Positions 32,779 to 39,750 of a stretch of DNA of 64,000 bases are shown here, piece after piece. The notes under the pieces were generated by a model. That model worked only from the letters and a program-made list of their open reading frames with translations, was not told where the DNA came from and ran no database searches. Made by a program: the position numbers and the translations under genes. Within the stretch, counting starts at the first letter, position 1; the number at the start of each line of letters is the position of its first letter. Source of the stretch: Nocardia xishanensis NBRC 101358 (GTDB lineage Bacteria; Actinomycetota; Actinomycetes; Mycobacteriales; Mycobacteriaceae); contig NZ_BDCF01000048.1 in assembly GCF_001613365.1 (NCBI RefSeq), forward strand, positions 1 through 64,000. The letters are read 5' to 3'.

Positions 32779-33714
32779 TCAGTCGTTGCCGCCGGTCGTC
32801 CACGGCCGGAGTTTGTCGGGGTTGCGGACGGCCCAGATGCGTTCGATCCGGTCGCCGGGGATGTCGAATGCCAACACCGCCGCTGTGGTTTCGTCGAGCT
32901 GGAGTACCAGGCCCGGCTGTCCGTTGACCGTGCGTTCCAGGATCCTCAGTCCGGGTGCTCGAACGGCGATGTCGATGAAGTGTCGAGCGACCTGTTCACC
33001 GCCCTCGATCGGGTGCAGCGCGGCGGTGACCAGGCCGCCGCCGTCGGCGATGCCCGTGGCGGCGGGGTCGAGAAGTCCGATGAGGGCGTTGATGTCCTTG
33101 GCTTCCCACGCCTGCTTGAACTCTCGGACGATGTCGGCGCGCTGGGCCGCCGGACTCGCGGACGCCCGTGACGCATCGATGCGGCGGCGGGCCGAGGTGG
33201 CCAGCTGGCGGCATGCCGCGGGGCTTCGTCCGACGATCTCGGCCACTTCCGCGAAGGGGTAGCGGAAGATGTCGTGCAGGATGAACGCCACGCGCTCGGC
33301 GGGCGTCATCGATTCGAGCACGACGAGAAAGGCCATGTTGATCGACTCGTCCATGGTGATCCGGTCGGCGGGATCGGCGCCGGAGCGCCCGTCGGTCCAC
33401 TCGCCGCGGTCGGGTAGCGGTTCGGGGATCCATTCGCCCACATAGCGTTCCCGCCGGACGCGCGCCGAGCCGAGCAGGTCGAGGCAGATGCGGCCCGCGA
33501 CCTTGGTCAGCCAGCCGCCGGGGGATTCGATGGACTCCTGCTGCTTGCGGGACATGGCGTACCAGCGGGCGTAGGTCTCCTGTACGACGTCCTCGGCATC
33601 GGCCAGCGAACCGAGCAGCCGGTAGGCGAGATTGATCAGTTGACGGCGCTCGCTCATGATCGCGTTCGTACTCGGATCGAGCCCGCCGTCGGCCGACTCG
33701 GATTCGGTGGTCAT
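32779..33714 (-). CDS. ECF sigma factor of ECF41 type with C-terminal NTF2/SnoaL-like domain
   Basis: A 311-residue sigma factor. Region 2 (about 25-90) contains LAYRLLGSLADAEDVVQETY. Region 4 (about 130-185) contains the helix-turn-helix FAEVAEIVGRSPAACRQLATSARRR. Residues 200-305 form a SnoaL/NTF2-like extension ending VRNPDKLRPW, the tail seen in ECF41 factors, where the extension acts as a built-in anti-sigma element. There is accordingly no separate anti-sigma gene. The upstream gap has a mirror-image pair of ECF-type promoters, so it probably activates itself and the gene facing it. Confidence 0.9.
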   Translation of the reverse strand: MTTESESADGGLDPSTNAIMSERRQLINLAYRLLGSLADAEDVVQETYARWYAMSRKQQESIESPGGWLTKVAGRICLDLLGSARVRRERYVGEWIPEPLPDRGEWTDGRSGADPADRITMDESINMAFLVVLESMTPAERVAFILHDIFRYPFAEVAEIVGRSPAACRQLATSARRRIDASRASASPAAQRADIVREFKQAWEAKDINALIGLLDPAATGIADGGGLVTAALHPIEGGEQVARHFIDIAVRAPGLRILERTVNGQPGLVLQLDETTAAVLAFDIPGDRIERIWAVRNPDKLRPWTTGGND

Positions 33715-33754
33715 GATGTCGCCTGCCTTCCTGCCGTCGCCTCTTCATCGGAAC

Positions 33755-33819
33755 GACGAGACAGCCTCCCGGAATGTGAGGTGGTCGCGTCGCCTCACAT
33801 TTCGCGGGGCCACGTCGTC
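33755..33819. promoter_or_regulatory. Mirror-image bidirectional ECF-type promoter (CCTCACA-N16-CGTC on both strands)
   Basis: A perfect inverted repeat AATGTGAGG (33773-33781) / CCTCACATT (33793-33801) with an 11-base spacer forms the back-to-back -35 elements. On the plus strand CCTCACA (33793-33799) is followed after 16 bases by CGTC (33816-33819). On the minus strand CCTCACA (33781-33775) is followed after 16 bases by CGTC (33758-33755). This closely recalls the published ECF41 promoter TGTCACA plus CGTC. The minus promoter ends about 40 bases before the sigma factor ATG; the plus promoter faces the alpha/beta hydrolase. Confidence 0.7.
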
Positions 33820-34021
33820 GTATCGCTCGAGGTTTCGGCGCTCGTCGAACACCGGCACCCGATCTCTCCGCCATGCGCGTCGTCCAGCAGCAATTCGACC
33901 AGTCCTGACCCTGGCCGCAGGGCGGCTATGCCTTTCGCGCCGCAGTGGATCCGACGGGGCGGCGATAGGATCGAGCGCGGCGAATTCCGTTCCTGGGTTT
34001 CGCGTGTGGGGAGGGGGCGAA

Positions 34022-34744
34022 TTGCGATCGACGATGGTGCAGGCGGATGACGGAATCATGCTGCACGTCGGGGTCACGGGAAGTGGTCCGGATGTCGTGA
34101 TTCTCTCCGGCGGACCGGGTTGCGTCCACTACCTGGAGGACGACGAGCTGGCGCCGCGCGGGATGCGGGCGTGGTACCCGGAACCGAGGGGCGTCGGACG
34201 CTCCGAAGGCGGGCCGCACGACCTCGCGCAAGCGGTCGCCGATATCGAGGCGGTGCGGCGAGCCGGAGACATCGACAGCTGGGTCGTCCTCGGCCATTCC
34301 TGGGGCTCGGACCTGGCGGTGCGCTACGCGTTGGACCATCCCGACCGCGTCCGATCCGTGGTCGGCGTCGCCGGGCACGGACTGCACAAGGATCGCTTCT
34401 GGTCCGAGGAATATCATTCGTCGCTGCATCTGGAAGAAGACCTCGAAATCGACTGGGCGCCAGAGGTTCACGCGGCACTCAACGCGTCGTTCGTGCAGTG
34501 GATCCACGAACCCGACCTGTTCCGCGGGCTGGCCGATTCCGATGTCGCCATGACGTTCATCGCCGCGCAGCACGATATCCGGCCGTCGTGGCCGCTGCGG
34601 CAACTCGCGGCCTTGGTCCCGCGCGGCAGCTTCGAAGAACTACCCGGAGTCGCCCACAACCTGTGGTCGACACATCCGCAGGCGTGGGCCGACCTCGTCA
34701 CCAGAGCATGCGGCGTGCCCGCCCGATCACTCGAATCTGAGTGA
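34022..34744 (+). CDS. Alpha/beta hydrolase (proline-iminopeptidase-like)
   Basis: About 240 residues of alpha/beta-hydrolase fold. The oxyanion-hole loop is SGGPGCVHYL, the nucleophile elbow GHSWGSD and the C-terminal catalytic His in PGVAHNLW; the acid is probably in AAQHDIRPSW. A TTG at 34022 is used because GGGGAGGGGG lies 5-10 bases before it; the ATG at 34034 is too far from that site but remains possible. It is the only gene in front of the rightward ECF promoter, so it is a probable regulon member. Substrate is unknown. Confidence 0.83.
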   Translation: MRSTMVQADDGIMLHVGVTGSGPDVVILSGGPGCVHYLEDDELAPRGMRAWYPEPRGVGRSEGGPHDLAQAVADIEAVRRAGDIDSWVVLGHSWGSDLAVRYALDHPDRVRSVVGVAGHGLHKDRFWSEEYHSSLHLEEDLEIDWAPEVHAALNASFVQWIHEPDLFRGLADSDVAMTFIAAQHDIRPSWPLRQLAALVPRGSFEELPGVAHNLWSTHPQAWADLVTRACGVPARSLESE

Positions 34745-34762
34745 ATTCTGGCGGCGCAGAAT
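34745..34762. terminator. Short hairpin between convergent genes
   Basis: ATTCTG and CAGAAT (6-bp arms, GCGGCG loop) lie immediately after the hydrolase stop and 16 bases from the stop of the opposite gene. It is short and could be chance. Confidence 0.35.
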
Positions 34763-34778
34763 CGCTTTCAGCAAGCGG

Positions 34779-35216
34779 TCAGACGATCGGCGCGCTGCAC
34801 CCGCACCCGACGGTGCACGTGTACCCGCCTGCCGCCCCACCTTTCCAACAGATGCATTTCTTGTCCATCTTCAGCGTGCCAGGCTGACAACCCGCCTGTG
34901 CCTGGCAATCCTCTCGGGCCGCTTTGCACGCCTCGGCGATGGTCGCGCCGTCCCCTTGGCCTTGTGTCAACTCGATCGGCTCCGGACCGGGAAACACGGG
35001 CTCCTCGCCCGCCGCGATCCGCATCACGCCATCTCCGACTCCACCGTGGGCGAGCTGGAACGCCGTGATCGCCGCTTGTGTGAGCGGGCCGACCGCACCG
35101 TCGACCGAGAGCGCCGGCAGGCCGAGCAGCGCGATACTGCGGTTGATCAATTGCTGGACATCCCGCACGTCCTCCGGCAAATTCTGGCCACCCCCGCCAA
35201 CAGACCGAAAAACCAT
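34779..35216 (-). CDS. PG-binding-like protein with eight-cysteine C-terminus
   Basis: A 145-residue protein. Residues 10-60 resemble a PG_binding_1 helix bundle (DVQQLINRSIALLG...VDGAVGPLTQAAITAFQ). The C-terminal 50 residues hold eight Cys (in EACKAAREDCQAQAGC, KKCICWK, YTCTVGCGC), enough for four disulfides or a metal centre. There is no Sec signal peptide, which is odd for a disulfide-rich protein; export by another route or a cytosolic metal site are both possible. The ATG at 35216 has an excellent AGGAGG site 7 bases upstream. The family is not recognised. Confidence 0.7.
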   Translation of the reverse strand: MVFRSVGGGGQNLPEDVRDVQQLINRSIALLGLPALSVDGAVGPLTQAAITAFQLAHGGVGDGVMRIAAGEEPVFPGPEPIELTQGQGDGATIAEACKAAREDCQAQAGCQPGTLKMDKKCICWKGGAAGGYTCTVGCGCSAPIV

Positions 35217-35440
35217 CACCGCACCTCCTCTGTATTTCGAAAACGGCGCCCAATCGGCCGACCGCAATCGCGACCTTATCGATGCGACGGACGGCTATCA
35301 CGAGTAGCGCGCTACTCGAATGACCATCGGCGCCAACCACATCGAACGAGCATCAGCGAGCATTGCCGCCGCGGTCGACTACACGAACCGGATTCTGGTG
35401 CGGAACGAATAATCGCCTAGAGGTGCGTCGGTCCGCGATT

Positions 35441-36523
35441 TCACGCGCTCGGCTGAACCCGATCATCCGCCGCAGCGGTAGCGCACGTGGTGTCGTCGCT
35501 GATATTGCCTCCGGCGGAGGTGATTCGCGCGAACACTGCCTTGCAGTTCTGCACCGAGTTTCCGACGATGTTGCCGATGATCCGCGATCCCTGCAAGGTG
35601 AGTTGCCCCCACGGCGGATTGACGGCAGTCGTGACTTGCGCGGGCAGGGTGTCCAGATACGCGGGCGCGATATTGATGCCGCCACCGCCGTCCGACGCGC
35701 TGTTGCCTTCGACCACCGAGTCGATCAGGGCGACGGGGCTGAGGCCGCGAATATCGATGCCGCCGCCTCGGCCCGCGAATCCGCCCGGCCGATACCATTT
35801 TCCGAGACTCACGGCCTGATTGTTCGCGATGGTCGTGCGGGTGAACGTGCACGACTGATCGCAGCGCACGCCGCCGGCTTCCTCGGAGTGATTGTCGCTG
35901 ATCACGCTGTCGATCATCCGCAGGTCGGAACGCGGGACATTGAAGATACCGCCGCCGTAGCCTGCCGAATTGCCGGTGACATGCACCTCGCGCAGGGTCA
36001 GCGCGCCCTGGTTGGCGATGCCGCCACCGCCCGTGTCGTAGTACGGGATCTCGTGTTGGGCGGCCACGCCGCCGGTGACGGTCAGCCCGGAGATCGTCAC
36101 GGTCGAGGACGTGGCGAACACCCGGTCGAGGTGATTGCCGTCGATGATCGTCCGGCCCCGACCCGCGCCTTCGATGGTGGTGGGAGCCGTGAGATTCAGG
36201 TCCCCGGTCGCGGGGTCGGGGTTTCGCCCCTGGACATAGGCGGGATTCGGCGGAATGGTCAGGACATAACGTCCGCTTGGAACGACGATAGTGCTGCCCG
36301 GCCGCGCATCGGCGACCTGGGTCGCCGCGCGCAAAGTGCATTCGCCGGTCGCGGTGCGGCATCGACCGTCGGCGGGGTTCACCGCGGCCCCGTCTTCGGT
36401 CGTGGTCACTCGAATCACCGTGGCGGCGGTATCGTTCGGCGCTTCGGCGTGGCTCGGTGTGGTCGCTCCGTAGACGGCGGTCACGGGCAGCAAACACGAA
36501 ACCGGTAGCGAGAGCTTGTTCAT
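35441..36523 (-). CDS. Secreted right-handed beta-helix protein (CSLREA-type)
   Basis: A 360-residue exported protein. The signal peptide is MNKLSLPVSCLLPVTAVYGA, with a likely cut after SHA. Near residues 45-75 lies a CSLREA-like motif (CRTATGECTLRAATQVADA), common at the start of secreted parallel beta-helix proteins. Repeated strand/turn units with GGGI follow (GGGGIANQGALTLREVHVTG, GGGIFN, GGGGINIA). The fold is typical of polysaccharide lyases or adhesins, but no catalytic site is evident. GGGAG precedes the ATG, which overlaps the stop of a small upstream ORF by ATGA. Confidence 0.83.
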   Translation of the reverse strand: MNKLSLPVSCLLPVTAVYGATTPSHAEAPNDTAATVIRVTTTEDGAAVNPADGRCRTATGECTLRAATQVADARPGSTIVVPSGRYVLTIPPNPAYVQGRNPDPATGDLNLTAPTTIEGAGRGRTIIDGNHLDRVFATSSTVTISGLTVTGGVAAQHEIPYYDTGGGGIANQGALTLREVHVTGNSAGYGGGIFNVPRSDLRMIDSVISDNHSEEAGGVRCDQSCTFTRTTIANNQAVSLGKWYRPGGFAGRGGGIDIRGLSPVALIDSVVEGNSASDGGGGINIAPAYLDTLPAQVTTAVNPPWGQLTLQGSRIIGNIVGNSVQNCKAVFARITSAGGNISDDTTCATAAADDRVQPSA

Positions 36524-36660
36524 TCCGGGCTCCCGACACGGTGTAGGTCGGCGAGGCCCCGCTGGGCCAGCTCCGCGTCTGGTCGGTGCCGGATCCAATC
36601 GAACCTGCGGTCGTCGATTCCGTCCTTTTCCACGACGGAGCCGGGGATTCTGTCGAGCAT
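36520..36660 (-). CDS. Possible 46-residue protein coupled to the beta-helix gene
   Basis: A small ORF (starting MLDRIPGSVVEKDGIDDRRF) has GAGGT six bases before its ATG at 36660, strong G/C preference at third positions, and an ATGA overlap with the next gene's start. Those three signs support a real, highly charged small protein. No homologue or domain is recognised. An in-frame ATG at 36753 would add an unlikely Gly/Pro-rich N-terminus. Confidence 0.4.
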   Translation of the reverse strand: MLDRIPGSVVEKDGIDDRRFDWIRHRPDAELAQRGLADLHRVGSPE

Positions 36661-36842
36661 GCGTACCTCGCTGGGCCGGCCGCGGCCGGGTGGATCGGAA
36701 CAGCCCGGGTCTGCGGAACCGCGAGCCCCGTGAACTGGGTCACCATGCTGCATGAATATGAATTCGGAGTCAAGTTCTGAACATGCACGCCCTCAATAGT
36801 TTTCGAGGCGTAGTAGGCGGCAAAAGGTGTCCTGGACAGCGG

Positions 36843-36874
36843 AAAGCCGCCGCCTGGTTTCAGGCGGCGGCTTT
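36843..36874 (-). terminator. Strong hairpin terminator after the second aldehyde dehydrogenase
   Basis: A perfect 14-bp stem (AAAGCCGCCGCCTG at 36843-36856 with 36861-36874) and a GTTT loop lie 17 bases past the stop. T residues flank the stem, making it one of the most convincing terminators in the window. Confidence 0.88.
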
Positions 36875-36891
36875 CGGCTGCGAGGCAGGAT

Positions 36892-38472
36892 TCAGCGAAT
36901 GCGCAGGACCTTCATCGCCTTCATGGCCTTCAGCAGGAAGTCGGCGTGCTGGGCCGCGGTGCGGCCGAACGCGGGGTCGAACCCGAGCACATGCTGTGCC
37001 GAGATATTCTGTGGCTCGACGTATTTCAGAAGCCCGGCGGTGCCGTGGCGCCGCCCGAGCCCGGATTGCTTCATGCCGCCCATGGGCGCGTCCTGGGCGG
37101 CGTAGGAGGCGGCGTAACCCTCGTTGATATTCACCGTGCCCGCCTGGATGCGAGCCGCAACGGTGCGGGCCCGCTTGACATCCTTGCTGAAAACGGCTGC
37201 GTTCAAACCGTATTCGGTGTCGTTGGCCAGATCGACCGCCTCGTCCTCGGAGTCGAACGGCGCGACCGACACGACGGGGCCGAACGTCTCCTCGCGATAC
37301 AGCTTGGCGGAGGGTGGCACGTCGGTGAGCACGGTGGGCTCGTAGAAGTACGGTCCGATATCGGGCCTGGCCTTGCCGCCGGCGACCACCTGCGCGCCCG
37401 CCGCGACCGCGTCCGCCACGTGCGCGCGGACCCGGTCGAGCTGTTTGCCCGAGGTCAGTGAACCGACACCGTCGGTGAATTCCATTGCCGCGCCGAGCGG
37501 TAGCGCGCGCACCTTGGCGCCGAAGGCGTCCACGAACCGCGGGTAGACCTCCCTGTCCACGTAGATGCGCTCGATGGACACGCACAGCTGACCGGCGTTG
37601 GCGAAGCAGCCGCGCACGGCGGCGGTGACGGTGGCGTCGATGTCGGCGTCGCGCAGCACCAGCATGGGGTTCTTGCCGCCGAGTTCGAGGGAGCAGCCAG
37701 TGAGAGTGGCGGCGGCCCGCGTCGCGATGGCCTTGCCCGCCGCGGTGGATCCGGTGAAGCAGACGAAGTCGGCGTTGTCGATCAGGGTGTCACCGATATC
37801 GGCCGGGTCGCCGATGACCACCTGCCACAGATCGGCCGGAAGTCCCGCCTCGAGCAGCAGCATGCGCGGCCACAGGCTGGACAGCGCGGTCTGGGTGTCG
37901 GGCTTGTGCACAACGGCGTTTCCCGCCAGCAGCGCGGGAACCACGTCCATGGTGAGCGAGAGCGGATAGTTCCACGGCGTGATGGTCGTGACCACGCCCT
38001 TCGGGTGGTACCCCTCGCGAGTCTGGGTCAGCAGCGGCAAGGCGCCCGCGCGTCGCTTGGGGGCCAGCAGTCGCGGCGCGCGCCGGGCGAAGTAGAGGGT
38101 GGATCCGACGCCGTCCATCAACTCCTCGAGCGCGTGCATGCGGGACTTGCCGGTCTCCAGCTGGACGATGTCCAGTCCTTCCGACTGCCGATCGAGCATG
38201 AGGTCGTGCAGCTTCAGGAAGAGCGCCGCCCGCTGCTTCACGGGCACGCGCGCCCATTCGCGCTGCGCGGCGCGCGCCCGGTCGAACGCCGCCTCGACGT
38301 CGGCGGGCGTGCTCTGCGGCAAGGTCGCCAGGGTGCGGCCGTCGAGCGGGGAGGTGGTGGTCACCGTTGCCGCGGCGCCGGTGACGCCGCGGGTGAGCCG
38401 GTCGATCAAGGCGCTCGCCAGGGCTTTCTCGCCAAGGGGTTGCGCGGCCGTCGCGGTCGATGTTTCGGTCAT
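36892..38472 (-). CDS. Succinate-semialdehyde-type aldehyde dehydrogenase (paralogue)
   Basis: A 526-residue aldehyde dehydrogenase. Catalytic Glu is in LELGGKNPML and the Cys in NAGQLCVSIER; cofactor motifs include ITPWNYPLSL and ETFGPVVS. It is a close paralogue of the enzyme at 14853-16427, sharing long identical stretches such as ARPD-GP-FYEPTVL and REETFGPVVS. The ATG at 38472 follows GGAGTTCTCA; the upstream ATG at 38496 lacks a site. It stands alone with its own terminator, so the two paralogues are under different control. Confidence 0.92.
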   Translation of the reverse strand: MTETSTATAAQPLGEKALASALIDRLTRGVTGAAATVTTTSPLDGRTLATLPQSTPADVEAAFDRARAAQREWARVPVKQRAALFLKLHDLMLDRQSEGLDIVQLETGKSRMHALEELMDGVGSTLYFARRAPRLLAPKRRAGALPLLTQTREGYHPKGVVTTITPWNYPLSLTMDVVPALLAGNAVVHKPDTQTALSSLWPRMLLLEAGLPADLWQVVIGDPADIGDTLIDNADFVCFTGSTAAGKAIATRAAATLTGCSLELGGKNPMLVLRDADIDATVTAAVRGCFANAGQLCVSIERIYVDREVYPRFVDAFGAKVRALPLGAAMEFTDGVGSLTSGKQLDRVRAHVADAVAAGAQVVAGGKARPDIGPYFYEPTVLTDVPPSAKLYREETFGPVVSVAPFDSEDEAVDLANDTEYGLNAAVFSKDVKRARTVAARIQAGTVNINEGYAASYAAQDAPMGGMKQSGLGRRHGTAGLLKYVEPQNISAQHVLGFDPAFGRTAAQHADFLLKAMKAMKVLRIR

Positions 38473-38711
38473 TGAGAACTCCTTTTCGGCATTCACCAGC
38501 CTTACGGGGGTATGACGCGGGTCACCATGTGCTCTGGCATCCGGCTCGAGGTGGATCGGCTGTGCTTCGGCACAATCCCGAGGCGGCGCCCGCGCGAGTG
38601 CGCGCCGGTCGGCGCCCGGCGCGATTGATCAGTTTTGAAGAAGCCGCCGGGCGGGTGCGCTTCCTAGCATTGGCAGTGTCGTCATCGAGTCCGTGAGGAA
38701 GGGAACCCACA

Positions 38712-39188
38712 ATGAGCAAGGCGCAGAAGTCCGGTACGGAGACCGTCGCGAAGGGTGCTGCTTCGGTGGGTTTCACCGAGGAGGAGCGGGCCGCGATGAA
38801 GGAGCACGCTCAGGAGTTGAAGACGGCGGCGCGCCGCGGTGCCCGGGCCACCAAGGCCGACGGGGAGCAGGATGTGCTCGCGAAGATCGCCGAGATGGAG
38901 GATTTCGACCGGGCGATGGCCGAGCGGGTTCATGCCATCGTGACCGCCAATGCGCCGGATCTGACGCCGAAGCTGTGGTACGGAATGCCCGCGTACGCCA
39001 AGGACGGCGCCATCGTGTGCTTCTTCCAGCCCGCGAAGAAGTTCAAGGCGCGGTACGCGACGCTCGGTTTCAACGACCCGGCGAAGCTGGACGAGGGCGG
39101 CATGTGGGCCACCGCGTTCGCGCTGAGCGAGCTGTCCGCCGAGGTGGAGGCGCGGATCGGCGAGCTGGTGAAGAAGGCGGTGAGCTGA
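38712..39188 (+). CDS. DUF1801 protein with helical N-terminus
   Basis: A 158-residue protein. A charged helical N-terminus (1-65) precedes a DUF1801 domain (about 75-150) with LTPKLWYGMPAYAKDGAIVC and KARYATLGFNDPAKL. DUF1801 proteins are small and soluble and are compared with the frataxin-like YdhG; the role is unproven. The gene has a terminator just past its stop. Confidence 0.87.
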   Translation: MSKAQKSGTETVAKGAASVGFTEEERAAMKEHAQELKTAARRGARATKADGEQDVLAKIAEMEDFDRAMAERVHAIVTANAPDLTPKLWYGMPAYAKDGAIVCFFQPAKKFKARYATLGFNDPAKLDEGGMWATAFALSELSAEVEARIGELVKKAVS

Positions 39189-39235
39189 GTCCCGGCGGCT
39201 CGGCGGTCGTCCGCCACGCGACCTGCCGCCGGGAC
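39189..39235. terminator. Branched hairpin between convergent genes
   Basis: A perfect 10-bp outer stem (GTCCCGGCGG at 39189-39198 with 39226-39235) encloses an inner GGCGG/CCGCC hairpin. It starts next to the DUF1801 stop and stands 28 bases from the stop of the opposite SRPBCC gene, so it may serve both. Confidence 0.7.
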
Positions 39236-39263
39236 GCGTCCGCGAGGAGCGGGCGGGGAGCCG

Positions 39264-39746
39264 TTATCCGGCGGAATTCGTTCCCGCCTCAGCCAACTGC
39301 GCGAGGCGTTCGAGGGAGGCGGACAGTTTGTCGCCGGTGGTGGCACGGGCCCGAACCTGACGCTTCTCGTCGGTCAGCTTCGTCCAGTCGTACGTGTGCG
39401 TCACCAGCGTGCGGCCTTCCCGGGCGGGCGCCAGCTCCCAGCGCCACAGGTGACCGGGCGGCTCCTTGCCCTGCTCCGACGGGTTCCAGGCGATCCGCTC
39501 GCCTTCGACGAACTCGACGACGTGATTGTCGCGGACGGCGCCGTTGGTGAGGGTCATGGCGAACACGTCGCCCGTGGCGCGCACCCGCTGGCCCTCGGCC
39601 GCCTCGGCGAGGTTGTCGTTGCCGTCCCAGCGCGGCTGCCGCGCGGGGTCGGCGATGAGTTCGAAGATATCGGCCGGATCGGCGGTGATCTCCCGGCTGG
39701 CGCTGACGATGCGAGTTTCGTCGATCTTGTCGGTCACGGGCTGCAT
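39264..39746 (-). CDS. SRPBCC (START-like) domain protein
   Basis: A 160-residue protein of the polyketide-cyclase/START-like fold. The start SREITADPADIFELIADPARQPRWDG is characteristic of the family, and a C-terminal helix (GDKLSASLERLAQL) closes the cavity. It probably binds a hydrophobic ligand. The gene begins 4 bases after the stop of the ABC exporter gene, so the two are in one operon; the larger frame to 39854 overlaps that gene and is rejected. Confidence 0.87.
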   Translation of the reverse strand: MQPVTDKIDETRIVSASREITADPADIFELIADPARQPRWDGNDNLAEAAEGQRVRATGDVFAMTLTNGAVRDNHVVEFVEGERIAWNPSEQGKEPPGHLWRWELAPAREGRTLVTHTYDWTKLTDEKRQVRARATTGDKLSASLERLAQLAEAGTNSAG

Positions 39747-39750
39747 CGAA

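Noticed and set aside
35363..36508. 381-residue plus-strand frame opposite the beta-helix gene
   Set aside because: The opposite strand has a signal peptide, CSLREA motif and Gly-rich repeats; this frame is its mirror.
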